Part shown: positions 50,612-59,119 of the stretch, one piece after another
How positions within the stretch are numbered: the stretch's first letter is position 1
Layout of the letters: every line of letters starts with the position of its first letter
Assembly: GCA_963843465.1 (NCBI GenBank)
Contig: CAWJKP010000005.1
Coordinates: 558,001 to 622,000 of the forward strand
DNA length: 64,000 bases
Direction of reading: 5' to 3'
Source: CAWJKP01 sp963843465
GTDB lineage: Bacteria; Planctomycetota; Planctomycetia; Pirellulales; Thermoguttaceae
The notes under the pieces: generated by a model
What the model was told of the DNA's origin: nothing
What the model saw: the letters and a program-made list of their open reading frames with translations, nothing else
Databases searched by the model: none
Program-made: the position numbers and the translations under genes

Positions 50612-51280
50612 CCAGCGGCCGGACGTGGATCGGGGCAAGCAGCCGGGCCGGGCGACAGGCCAGCGGCCGGAGGATCGGGCGACAGGCCAGCGGCCGGGCG
50701 ACAGGCCAGCGGCCGGAGGATCGGGCGACAGGCCAGCGGCCGGGCGACAGCGGCCGGACGTGGATCGGGGCAAGCAGCCGGGCCGGGCGACAGGCCAGCG
50801 GCCGGAGGATCGGGCGACAGGCCAGCGGCCGGGCGACAGCGGCCGGACGTGGATCGGGGCAAGCAGCCGGACCGGGCGACAGGCCAGCGGCCGGAGGATC
50901 GGGCGACAGGCCAGCGGCCGGGCGACAGCGGCCGGACGTGGATCGGGGCAAGCAGCCGGGCCGGGCGACAGGCCAGCGGCCGGAGGATCGGGCGACAGGC
51001 CAGCGGCCGGGCGACAGCGGCCGGACGTGGATCGGGGCAAGCAGCCGGGCCGGGCGACAGGCCAGCGGCCGGAGGATCGGGCGACAGGCCAGCGGCCGGG
51101 CGACAGCGGCCGGACGTGGATCGGGGCAAGCAGCCGGGCCGGGCGACAGGCCAGCGGCCGGAGGATCGGGCGACAGGCCAGCGGCCGGGCGACAGCGGCC
51201 GGACGTGGATCGGGGCAAGCAGCCGGGCCGGGCGACAGGCCAGCGGCCGGAGGATCGGGCGACAGGCCAGCGGCCGGACT
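50612..51280. repeat. Modular 89-bp tandem repeat array, block A
   Basis: Units begin GTGGATCGGGGCAAGCAGCC at 50625, 50760, 50849, 50938, 51027, 51116 and 51205; five spacings are exactly 89 bp and the first is 135 (89 plus an extra 46). Each unit is X25-A27-B19-C18, where A is GGGCGACAGGCCAGCGGCCG plus GAGGATC, B is GGGCGACAGGCCAGCGGCC, and C is GGGCGACAGCGGCCGGAC. 89 is not divisible by three, and all frames are open only through high GC. It ends 2 bp before the 51283 gene's stop. Confidence 0.95.
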
Positions 51281-51282
51281 TG

Positions 51283-51660
51283 CTAATCCTTGGAAACGTG
51301 CAGAGTCGGAAAGTCGATAGCATCGGACCCACCGTCATATTCGGTAATCAGACCGCACAATCCGCCAGCCTGCTCTAATCGGATTAGCCATCCCTGGAGC
51401 AGCTCTCTGATACGACCGATCCGATCACCAAACCCGTGCTGATCGACAGAAGCGATACAAGCAAACCAGTCGCCATTGCCGGCAGGATCGGCGAAGACCG
51501 CATGAACCGACCACACGTCGTAGCCGGCAACCGAGGCAAAATCGAGAGACTCGGCACGATCGGACTCAGCGACCCTATTCCCGAAATTCCCGAAATTCCC
51601 CACCGTCAGATAGAGCCGTATCGGCCGGATGACGGTCACCTTGTGCAAATTCACTTCCAT
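51283..51660 (-). CDS. Hypothetical protein, 125 aa
   Basis: ATG at 51660 has GAAGG 7 bases upstream on the minus strand, better than the start at 51678. MEVNLHKVTVIRPIRLYLTV, LDFASVAGYDVWSVHAVFAD, GDWFACIASVDQHGFGDRIG then ELLQGWLIRLEQAGGLCGLI. Not recognised. It lies between repeat blocks A and B with its stop against block A. Confidence 0.6.
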   Translation of the reverse strand: MEVNLHKVTVIRPIRLYLTVGNFGNFGNRVAESDRAESLDFASVAGYDVWSVHAVFADPAGNGDWFACIASVDQHGFGDRIGRIRELLQGWLIRLEQAGGLCGLITEYDGGSDAIDFPTLHVSKD

Positions 51661-51696
51661 CGGCAAACCTTCTTTCAACTGGTAGAAACGTCACAT

Positions 51697-51760
51697 CGGG
51701 GCCAGCGGCCGGACCGGGCGACAGGCCAGCGGCCGGAGGATCGGGGCCAGCGGCCGGACC
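51697..51760. repeat. Modular repeat, block B
   Basis: GGGGCCAGCGGCCGGACCGG then GCGACAGGCCAGCGGCCGGA made of the same modules as block A. It ends GGCCGGAC directly against the stop codon of the minus-strand frame at 51760, as block A and block C do for their genes. Confidence 0.85.
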
Positions 51761-51906
51761 TACAGAAACGAACATAGGACCCTCACAAGCCAGAATCCCA
51801 CAATAATCCCGGCAGCCAACAGGACCAGTTTCTTCGGAAACTTCGCAGGAATCGGCCTATGTAGTGCGGTTGATGCAATCAGCCGACAACGCCAGGACCA
51901 GTACAT
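51760..51906 (-). CDS. Possible 48-aa single-span membrane protein
   Basis: MYWSWRCRLIASTALHRPIP then KFPKKLVLLAAGIIVGFWLV and RVLCSFL: a basic segment followed by one membrane span. The stop abuts repeat block B, which is the position repeats hold after the other minus-strand genes; this supports it. No good SD is seen. A second frame (51857-51979) overlaps. Confidence 0.4.
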   Translation of the reverse strand: MYWSWRCRLIASTALHRPIPAKFPKKLVLLAAGIIVGFWLVRVLCSFL

Positions 51907-51978
51907 ACGCTATGGTCAACTCAAGTGCTTTGTTGAGAATACCCGTGATGACTCTCCTATTCATTAAAGCCAAATTCA

Positions 51979-52216
51979 TGCCAGCGGCCGGGCGACAGGC
52001 CAGCGGCCGGGCGACAGCGGCCGGACCTGGATCGGGCGACAGCGGCCGGAGGATCGGGGCCAGCAGCCGGACCTAGATCGGGCGACAGGCCAGCGGCCGG
52101 ACCTGGGCGACAGGCCAGCAGCCGGAGGATCGGGCGACAGGCCAGCAGCCGGGCGACAGCGGCCGGACGGGATCGGGGCCAACAGCCGGACCGGGCGACA
52201 GGCCAGCGGCCGGACC
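51979..52216. repeat. Modular repeat, block C
   Basis: Shuffled modules: CCAGCGGCCGGGCGACAGGC, then C-like pieces with ACCTGGATCGG instead of ACGTGGATCGG. It ends GGCCGGACCA 1 bp before the stop of the amidotransferase gene (52218). Confidence 0.9.
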
Positions 52217-52217
52217 A

Positions 52218-53016
52218 CTAGCGCTCAGGATTATCGTACTGCTTGGTATAGGCGTCAAAGTCGGCGAACCGCGCCCAACGATCTTCCTCCTCGAAGTCGT
52301 CATAGTAGGGATTGGCGGCGCGAGCCTCCTCTTCCGTCTCCTCCTTCCAGCCGGCCCAATCGTCGTAGAAGGCCGACACGAAATCCGGGCACGATTCATA
52401 CTTCCGACACTTCACATCAAACCGGATTGTGCGGCCCCAAGAGAGACATTCAACACAATCCAACTTGCCGGCAGCGGCCAGAAGATGATTGCAATCGCTA
52501 CTGTAGTACCAGGTGCCGCTCTTGTCACGACCGATCCAGACCTCATTGTCGTGGGCTTGCAGATAGAAGGATTCCCCGTCAAACCACGCAAGCGCCCAGT
52601 AACCGTCAAGATCAGCAAAGGCGGCCTGGTAGTCGCCATTGTGCTGATTAAGCCGATCGAAAAGGATCTCCGAATCGACCTGATAAGGGGAGTCAAGCGG
52701 GATGTCCACAATGCCGTTGTGACAACCGATAATCCGGCCGTACCGGAAGGGGTGGGCGTTTCGGGATGTAATGGTCCCGTGGGTCGCATAACGTGTATGG
52801 CCCGCAAGGAACCAGCCCTTGCAACAGGTCTTCTCGATAAACTCGTCAAACGCCCCATTGCCCAAACAATCCATCGGGTCCCCGGCAGACTTGACGAATT
52901 TGCCGGTGTTGCTGAACACTCCAAGGCTATCCTTGCCGCGGGCCCTATTGGCAATGGCCAGCGCGGATGATACCGGGATTGATATGGTCGCCGATCGCAC
53001 CGAAGATTCCGCACAT
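52218..53016 (-). CDS. Class II glutamine amidotransferase, frameshifted
   Basis: ATG at 53016 (SD AGGGG) gives MCGIFGAIGDHINPGIIRA with the N-terminal nucleophile Cys2. Further on are GHTRYATHGTITSRNAHPF (substrate-binding R, T and H), GCHNGIVDIPLDSP (HNG oxyanion loop) and DSEILFDRLN. The frame breaks near 52962-52966; one restored base joins GIIRA to LAIANRARGKDSLGVFS. 265 residues. The C-terminus is acidic (EETEEEARAANPYYDDFEEE). It supplies ammonia from glutamine; here the partner is the amidoligase next door. Confidence 0.8.
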
Positions 53017-54336
53017 GATGATTCCCCTTCTGGTTGACTTGTAACGGCAAGCCCGTTGTATCAAGCAGCCGCATACTCGCGGGACGTAACGGTCGTACCG
53101 AACTTCTCGGCGCTCAGCGTAGAAGGCGGTCAATTCGGTATCGTCCCACAACTTGGCAAGACCCGCGAAAGCGGACTTGACCGTATGGCCGAACATCTTG
53201 TCAATCTCGGCAAAGGTCTTATTCCGCACGCCGTCGATAAAGCGGGTATGCGCCTTGATCCAGTTACAGACCTTCTCACCGTCCAAGGTGGCGTTATGCA
53301 ACCGGACCTCAAAGGTGCCGTGCTTGTTATAGGCGTGAAGATTGACCCAAGCGTAACGATCCAGACGGGCGGTAAAAGACTGCCAACCCTCCATGTCGGA
53401 AATCCCCTGAAGATCGACACTATCCCAAGTGGCGGCCTTGCAGTAATGATTGTTGCGACGGGAAGAGCTGACAAAGGCGGCCCAAGCCTCATAGGTCCGA
53501 TGATAGGCATAGGCCACGGACTTCAACTGCGCGGTACAGAGGTCCCGAACGTCAAAGTGGGCATGGAAGCCACATTTGGAGTCAACCGCGAAATCGTTGC
53601 TCACGGCAAGGGCGCAGAACTGGTTGACGGCGTCAAGACCGGCGTCGGTGGAAAGAATGGGAGAAACGAACTCCTTGCCGCTAATACTGGCATCCTCCTT
53701 TGCGCCGAAAATGGTCCGACCCTCCAGATCCTCATAATCGGGACAGGCGGACGTTTCAAGCTCCACCCCGAACGACCGGCGCGATCCGACTAACCGGCTG
53801 GATTGAACCGGCCGGAAATTCCCCGCTTCCCACTCCCGGGCGTTGGGCGCACAAGATTCGCAATAGACGCTGCCGTCGATGCAGATGGCGTCATCGTTAG
53901 AAATCTCATGATCGCACGACTCGCAATGGCAGTACAAATCGTGATAACAGGTTTCACAGTAACAATTGCCGTCATCGTCAGTGTAGGAATCGTCGGTAGA
54001 AACCTCGCAATCGCACCGCTCGCAACGGGTGTAATTCTCGTGGTAGCAATCGGGGCAATAATCGTTGCCGTCATCGGAACTGTAGGAATGATCCCGGCGG
54101 ACCTCGCAACCGCAACCCTCGCACCGGACGAACTTCTCGTCATAACACGATTCGCAGTAGCAATCGCCCCGATCGCTAGTCTTGGCATCGTCGGTACGGA
54201 CGTAATCGCCGCACGATTCGCAGCAAATGGTGCAGTCGCCGCAATAGTGCTTGCCGTCAATCTCGTGCGAATCGTCAACGTCGATCAAAGCGCCACACTC
54301 CGCACAAGCCACCTGATTCTGAATTTCGACCGTCAT
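53017..54336 (-). CDS. Five-zinc-ribbon protein fused to an amidoligase (Amidoligase_2-like) domain
   Basis: N-terminal residues 10-165 hold five CxxC-x17-20-CxxC ribbons (CAECG..YCGDC, CESCG..YCESC, CEGCG..YCPDC, CERCD..YCETC, CESCD..YCESC). The rest matches the amidoligase_2 ATP-grasp-like pattern: RSFGVELETSACPDYEDLEG, KEDASISGKEFVSPIL, KCGFHAHFDVRDLC and NLHAYNKHGTFEVRLHNATL. It would form amide bonds on proteins or peptides. The frame runs on into the amidotransferase start; a one-base change near 53090 would end it at REYAAA and TGA (about 53062). Minus strand, upstream of the amidotransferase. Confidence 0.75.
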
Positions 54337-54430
54337 GATGTGCTCCTAGTTGCGTGAATTGCTGCCGACAATTAAACATTACTCCGCATTTGAGAGAAAG
54401 CAAATTCAATCTGAAGATTCCGCGGAATTT

Positions 54431-54632
54431 CCAGCGGCCGGGCGACAACGGCCGGACCTGGATCGGGGCAAGCGGTCGGGCGACAGCGGCCGGACCTGGA
54501 TCGGGGCAAGCAGCCGGGCCGGGCGACAGGCCAGCGGCCGGGCTAGATCGGGCGACAGGCCGGCGGCCGGACGACAGCGGCCGGAGGATCGGGGCAAGCA
54601 GCCGGGCCGGGCGACAGGCCAGCGGCCGGACC
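54431..54632. repeat. Modular repeat, block D
   Basis: CCAGCGGCCGGGCGACAACG, then CGGACCTGGATCGGGGCAAG modules in a new order. It lies upstream of the amidoligase gene, so this cassette is bracketed on both sides (blocks C and D). It ends GGCCGGACCTGGAACACATAG before a CTA. Confidence 0.9.
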
Positions 54633-54686
54633 TGGAACACATAGCCTAGAAGCTAAGCGCCGGATCGGACCTCGTTTGACAACTAA

Positions 54687-54860
54687 GGGGCATATTCAGA
54701 CTAAACAAAACATGCGAATATGCCGCGAAATAGGGCATATTTGACATATCGCCCCTTTGCGGCGCGATCGCCCCGCGCCGTGTTACAACCCGCAAGCATC
54801 CAATATGCCATATTATCGGCACTAGCATCATGGGCGTCGTCATCTTCGGTGCTTGCGGGT
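54687..54860. repeat. Multi-hairpin region
   Basis: GGGCATATT-type units face each other: AATATGCC (54718-) pairs with GGCATATT (54733-), inside AAGGGGC..GCCCCTTT. CCCGCAAGCA (54789-54798) pairs perfectly with TGCTTGCGGG (54850-54859). GCTTGCGGGTGG recurs at 54851 and 54910. It may be an origin-like or transposon-end structure. Confidence 0.7.
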
Positions 54861-54976
54861 GGACCCGGTATAGAGCACAAATGTGGCACACGCCGCAAGG
54901 AACACATGCAGCTTGCGGGTGGTAGGGACTGCGCGTCTTCTCACGCGCGGTTAGTCATCGCACTAGGTCGATGGGC

Positions 54977-55102
54977 TTAGTCGTTGCAATCGACACGACC
55001 GGGATAGCCGCTCATATTCCGTATGACCAGTGCGGCCGATACATCCGCGTCGAGCAGGTGCCCGCAAAGTCGGCACAACCGGCACATCTCCTCGGCTTGA
55101 CG
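54977..55102 (-). pseudogene. Possible TnpB zinc-ribbon remnant
   Basis: The minus-strand frame ends EMCRLCRLCGHLLDADVSAA then LVIRNMSGYPGRVDCND. CxxC..CGH..DADVSAA..I matches the C-terminal zinc ribbon of IS200/IS605 TnpB (C-G-x-D-A-D-x-N-A-A-x-N-I). The upstream catalytic parts are not recognisable, so only a remnant is claimed. Confidence 0.4.
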
Positions 55103-55929
55103 GTCGTCAAGCTGGCGTAAAATGTGTGGCCGATAGGGGATAGGGGAGCAAACGACGTGGTAGATATGCGGGTGGCGACGGATGTGACGGTCGGAGGGAC
55201 CGTTTCTTTGGGCAAAGCCACACGACCGGAAAATGCCGCGCGACCGGCCGCCCTTTCGTCTGTACTCCTGGCGAAAAGTTGGAAGCCGCCGCGTCAGCCG
55301 GCCGCTGTCGCACCGTCGAGCCGGCAAGAGAACGCTAACCCGACCAACATAGTGACAGTTCACGGACGCCTGCGGGTCCGGCCCAACGATGGCAGGATCG
55401 TCGCCTCGGAAGACGTAAGATCGTTAGCCGTTTTCCAAGCGAGGGACGGGGCAGGAAACGGCTAACTGAAGTCGCCCATAGCCAGCAACCTCTAGGGCGA
55501 ACAGGAGTTAAGTGGGCTCTGAATGCTGAGAAGTCGGCCAAATCGCGCATACCCCTACATTTAGACAACGAGAATTGAGAGAAGAGAGAGGAATTCAAAT
55601 TCCAGTTACAGGAATAAAGGTGCCCTTGATACGTAACCCGCTCCGGGTGACTCTTGCCGACCCGCAGCAAACTCTGACGCGCCAACGGGATGCGCCAATG
55701 GCGCGCACCTCACGAGCGGTCTAACGGAGGGATGTGAAAAACGCCCCTCTCTCGATTCGCGCATCGTTGACGCAAGTTCTAGGGCGGCACTGATCTTGCT
55801 CGCCTTCGGCTGAGGCAAACTGGACGATTTACGCACGACCAGCGGCGAAATGTAGGGAGTAAACCTGACACCCGCCAGACGCAGGGTTCAGGGGACGTGG
55901 CCCCAGCACGTCATGGCCCTGGTCGGCAA
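55103..55929. other. Gene-free stretch
   Basis: Nothing I can support. Long frames on both strands are Arg/Pro/Ser-rich and disagree with each other. It probably holds decayed sequence left of the 55973 gene. Confidence 0.5.
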
Positions 55930-55976
55930 TGAATCTCAAAACCAGTTGGCTGCGTCTTGCAACTCTTTGGGTATGA
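55930..55976 (+). repeat. Direct repeat, copy 2 (promoter-like or att-like)
   Basis: GAATCTCAAAACCAGTTGGC is identical to bases 28131-28150, with TTGCAACTCTT and TATG shared. It ends on the ATG of the 55973 gene. Confidence 0.75.
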
Positions 55977-56611
55977 GCACTCTGCCTGATCCGAGAGACT
56001 TCTACGGGACCCCCGAGCACCGGGAGTTTGTCGAGCAACGCCGAGCGGAGCGTCACGCTGCCGCCCAGGCCGAAAGGGAGCGGCGCAAGGCAATCCTGAC
56101 GAAGAAGCAGGCCGCGAAGGACCGCGAGGCGAAGCGGGTCCGCCAGCGGCATAGGATCATCAAGAGGGTGAAACGGTGGAGGGCCAAGCAGAGGCGCAAG
56201 CAGAGATACGGGAAGCGGGCCGCAATGCTCGTGGCACGATGGGCATTCGATCGTGCGGACTCGGAAGGATCGGTTCGCTGGAAGGATCGACGCAACTGGG
56301 TGGACCGGCTCGTCCGTTTGATGACGAAGCAGGTCCGAAATCATCTGGCCGACAAGCTCGGGTCCGCTGAGCTTGTCGAGACGAATCAGAGGTTCTGGGA
56401 AGAGGTCGCCCGCCTGACCTTCATTTGCTACCGGAAGACCGGCCACCACCCGCCAGAGTCCGTGGTCAGGGACGGAGTGCGGTTTTCCGCTGGACTGAGG
56501 GGAGGGAGGGTCAAAACGCTTATCTTCCGAGACGATCCGTTACGAACCAGGAAGGGCCAGGAAATTTGCGCAGCGGATTTCCGAATCCGGTCGTCGCGTG
56601 TAAACGCTTAG
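55973..56611 (+). CDS. Basic, Arg/Lys-rich protein, 212 aa
   Basis: ATG at 55973 is the end of the direct repeat; the in-frame codons to 55913 would read it as protein. STLPDPRDFYGTPEHREFVE, then a very basic stretch (RRAERHAAAQAERERRKAIL, KRVRQRHRIIKRVKRWRAKQ), VDRLVRLMTKQVRNHLADKL and FRIRSSRVNA. Likely nucleic-acid binding; unknown. Confidence 0.6.
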   Translation: MSTLPDPRDFYGTPEHREFVEQRRAERHAAAQAERERRKAILTKKQAAKDREAKRVRQRHRIIKRVKRWRAKQRRKQRYGKRAAMLVARWAFDRADSEGSVRWKDRRNWVDRLVRLMTKQVRNHLADKLGSAELVETNQRFWEEVARLTFICYRKTGHHPPESVVRDGVRFSAGLRGGRVKTLIFRDDPLRTRKGQEICAADFRIRSSRVNA

Positions 56612-56632
56612 AAGCTGGCGGGTCTCGTCCTA

Positions 56633-57079
56633 CTACTTGACCAGCCGCTTGTCCTGCGACTTGACCAGCACGTCGCCCATCGGCTCGTCCATCGGATCAT
56701 CCGTGCGTACCGGAGGAAGCTGGCTGTCGTAGTCGTCGGGGATTGCGTCGTAGAAGCTCTTCAGTCGTTCGTACTCGCCGTAGCCGATCTTGGCGGCAAA
56801 GCGGGTCACGGCTTCCCGCTTCTCCGGGCTGACCAGGCCGAAGCCGAGGGCCAGGTACGCCTCGCCCGTGTTGAAGAGGACGAGCGCCCGGTCTCCCTTG
56901 TGTACCGTGATGCTTCCAACGAGCCTGTGGCCTTCAAGCAGTTTGGCCAGGTTTCGGGACGATTTTCCCGGGTCACCTGTCTCTTCTTCAAGGTTGAAGC
57001 CCGATAGGGAAGGCTGGTAGCGCTCGATGCCTTCGTGGAAGAGCCGGAGCATCTCGGAGATCACTGGCACGTTCATCAT
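56633..57079 (-). CDS. Hypothetical protein, 148 aa
   Basis: NVPVISEMLRLFHEGIERYQ, LLEGHRLVGSITVHKGDRAL, YLALGFGLVSPEKREAVTRF then YERLKSFYDAIPDDYDSQLP. Possibly alpha/beta. It is divergent from the recombinase pair and has no family promoter. Confidence 0.62.
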   Translation of the reverse strand: MMNVPVISEMLRLFHEGIERYQPSLSGFNLEEETGDPGKSSRNLAKLLEGHRLVGSITVHKGDRALVLFNTGEAYLALGFGLVSPEKREAVTRFAAKIGYGEYERLKSFYDAIPDDYDSQLPPVRTDDPMDEPMGDVLVKSQDKRLVK

Positions 57080-57192
57080 GTCTCCCTGTTTGCCTGCCGA
57101 CCGTGGTTGGGTGTGACTAGACCTCTGACTCGACCTGCATTATGACGTAGCTTTCTTCGGTGTCCAGCCACTTGGCTCTGGAATCTCCCCAT

Positions 57193-57220
57193 TTGACTTT
57201 TCTCTTGCTGTGATGTAACC
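57193..57220 (+). promoter_or_regulatory. Element promoter family, member 9 (diverged)
   Basis: -35 TTGACT, spacer TTTCTCTTGCTGTGAT, -10 GTAACC (weak). The spacer GCTGTGATGTA is shared with the 58278 promoter, so this pair forms a subgroup. Confidence 0.6.
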
Positions 57221-57262
57221 TTCACAGTGAGAATTACACCACCACTGATCTGAGGTCGGGAA

Positions 57263-58261
57263 ATGGACACAACCGTCAAAGCCGCTGTAATCAGCAAAGT
57301 CATCCTCTACTACCGGCAGGGGATGAAGCAGGGGTGTGCCAGCATGGAGGTCCAACGGTCTGCTGCTGAAGACCTTTGCGGCCGGACAAAGGCCAAGGTC
57401 ATTGCTGAGTACGTGGAGCAGGAGACCGGCGACTACAAAGGGAATCGCCCGAAGCTGGCTGAGGCCATTGCCCATTGCCGCGAGTCGGGGGCCTGCCTGG
57501 TGTTTGGTCGTGTCGGCCGGCTTGTGCGGAACCGGGGAGTCACCCTGGCCTTGCTGAACAGCGGCATTGAGTTTCTCTGTTGCGACAATCCGGTCGCCAA
57601 CAAGGAAACGATCCATATTCTGGCGGCGACGGCGGAGGCCGAGGGACGCCAGGCTAGTCAAAGGACGAAGGAGACTCTTGCGGCACTCAAGAAAGCCGGC
57701 GTCAAGCTGGGCTCCAATCGCCCTGGTCACTGGAAGGGGCGCGAGCACCTCCGCGGCTGGGACAAAGCCGTCGCCAGTGCTTCGGCGCGGCGGATGGCCC
57801 GTGCCAAGGATCACTATGCCTTCCTGGTCCCTGAAATCAAGCGGAGGCGGGACGAGGGCGGCACCTACGCGGAGATCGTCGAGTGGCTCAACCAGCAGGG
57901 CCACTTGACGACGGCCGGCAAGCCCTTCACTCAAGTGTCCCTCTTCCGGCTGATCGGCCGCTACTTGGGTAAGGAGTACCTGGGAAGGGCTCGGCCCGGT
58001 GGAAATCCCGGCCGGAAACGATGGGATGCACTCGGCATGAAGAGGTCTGACGTGGAAGCGTACTATGCCCCTTTGATCCGGGAGATTACGAAAATGCGGG
58101 AAGCGGGCACCACGTATGACGAGATCACGACCAAGCTCAATGAGCGGGGCTCCCTGACGGCCGGCGGCCGGCCTTTTGACATGCTGCTCGTTCGCCGCCT
58201 GCATGTTCGCTCGCTTGGCAAGCGGTACGTGAAGAGGGCCGAACGGCAGAAGACGGCCTGA
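57263..58261 (+). CDS. Serine-recombinase-like protein without the catalytic serine
   Basis: 332 residues. The usual YYRVS(T) at the N-terminus reads VILYYRQGMKQGCASMEVQ, so the catalytic Ser is replaced. VFGRVGRLVRNRGVTLALLN (normally K-x-D-R-L-A-R-N; Asp lost) and CDNPVANKETIHILAATAEA follow, and GHWKGREHLRGWDKAVASAS is shared with the neighbour. Its C-terminal 80 residues are an extra copy of the DNA-binding-like EIVEWLNQQGHLTTAGKPFT unit. Predicted inactive for cleavage; perhaps a DNA-binding regulator or helper of the active neighbour. Confidence 0.75.
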   Translation: MDTTVKAAVISKVILYYRQGMKQGCASMEVQRSAAEDLCGRTKAKVIAEYVEQETGDYKGNRPKLAEAIAHCRESGACLVFGRVGRLVRNRGVTLALLNSGIEFLCCDNPVANKETIHILAATAEAEGRQASQRTKETLAALKKAGVKLGSNRPGHWKGREHLRGWDKAVASASARRMARAKDHYAFLVPEIKRRRDEGGTYAEIVEWLNQQGHLTTAGKPFTQVSLFRLIGRYLGKEYLGRARPGGNPGRKRWDALGMKRSDVEAYYAPLIREITKMREAGTTYDEITTKLNERGSLTAGGRPFDMLLVRRLHVRSLGKRYVKRAERQKTA

Positions 58262-58277
58262 TTTCGGTGTTTCACAT

Positions 58278-58305
58278 TTGACTTTACCTCGGCTGTGATG
58301 TATGT
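58278..58305 (+). promoter_or_regulatory. Element promoter family, member 10 (diverged)
   Basis: -35 TTGACT, spacer TTACCTCGGCTGTGAT, -10 GTATGT. Subgroup partner of the 57193 promoter. Confidence 0.65.
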
Positions 58306-58337
58306 TGAAAGTACAACCAACCACCGAGGAAAGCAAC

Positions 58338-59090
58338 ATGGCCGCCGAACAGATCAAGAGCATCGTGGCTTACTATCGCGTGAGCACCCGGAAGCAGGAA
58401 GAGACCCGCCTGGGCCTTGACGCCCAGGTCCGTGACGTGGACTACCTGCGTCAGCGGCTCGGTGTGCCGGTGATCGACCAGTACACCGAGGTTGAGACGG
58501 GCAGCTCGGTCACCCGGCCGAAACTCCAGCAGGCGATCGCCAAGTGCCGGGCCACCGGCGCTACGCTGGTCGTCGCCAAGCTGGACCGGCTCGCCCGCAA
58601 CGTGGAGTTCGTGGCCAACCTGATGAATAGCTGCACCCGCTTCGTCTGCTGCGACAATCCGCAGGCGAACGAGTTGACGATCCACGTCCTGGCGGCCGTG
58701 GCCCAGGCCGAGTTGAAATCTATCCAGGCCCGCACGAAGGCCGGTCTGGAGTCGGCTCGGCTGAAGGGCAAGCTGCTGGGCTCCGCACGCCCTGGTCACT
58801 GGGAGGGCAGAGAGCACCTGCGTGGCTGGAACGAAGGCTTGCAGAATGCCGCGAAGGTCAAATCGGAGGCCATTCGGGAGCACTACGCCTACTTGCTGCC
58901 CCGCGTCAAGCTGATGCGGGAGAACGGCAACACGCTCGCCGAGATCGTAGCCTGGCTGAATAAGGAAGGGCATCTCACCAGTGCCGGCAAGCTTTTCACG
59001 GTGGCGGCTCTGCACCGTGTGATCGGCCGTTACCTGGATGCCAGCTACCTGGGCAGGGCCTTGGCAGGGCCAAAGACTGCGATCGTGTAG
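58338..59090 (+). CDS. Serine recombinase (resolvase/invertase-like)
   Basis: ATG at 58338 (SD GAGGA, leader CAACC..GAAAGCAAC). IVAYYRVSTRKQEETRLGLD with catalytic Ser; LVVAKLDRLARNVEFVANLM (Arg and Asp present); VLAAVAQAELKSIQARTKAG (E helix). C-terminal EIVAWLNKEGHLTSAGKLFT is the DNA-binding part. 250 residues. It is the active partner of the preceding gene and shares about half its residues with it. Confidence 0.88.
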   Translation: MAAEQIKSIVAYYRVSTRKQEETRLGLDAQVRDVDYLRQRLGVPVIDQYTEVETGSSVTRPKLQQAIAKCRATGATLVVAKLDRLARNVEFVANLMNSCTRFVCCDNPQANELTIHVLAAVAQAELKSIQARTKAGLESARLKGKLLGSARPGHWEGREHLRGWNEGLQNAAKVKSEAIREHYAYLLPRVKLMRENGNTLAEIVAWLNKEGHLTSAGKLFTVAALHRVIGRYLDASYLGRALAGPKTAIV

Positions 59091-59119
59091 CAGCGTGTAG
59101 TACCAAGTGAGGTGATTGA

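Noticed and set aside
50558..51338. Long open frames on both strands in the repeat array (over 240 codons)
   Set aside because: They follow the 89-bp repeat, which shifts frame each unit; they exist because the repeat has no stops in any frame, and no SD or family match is seen.
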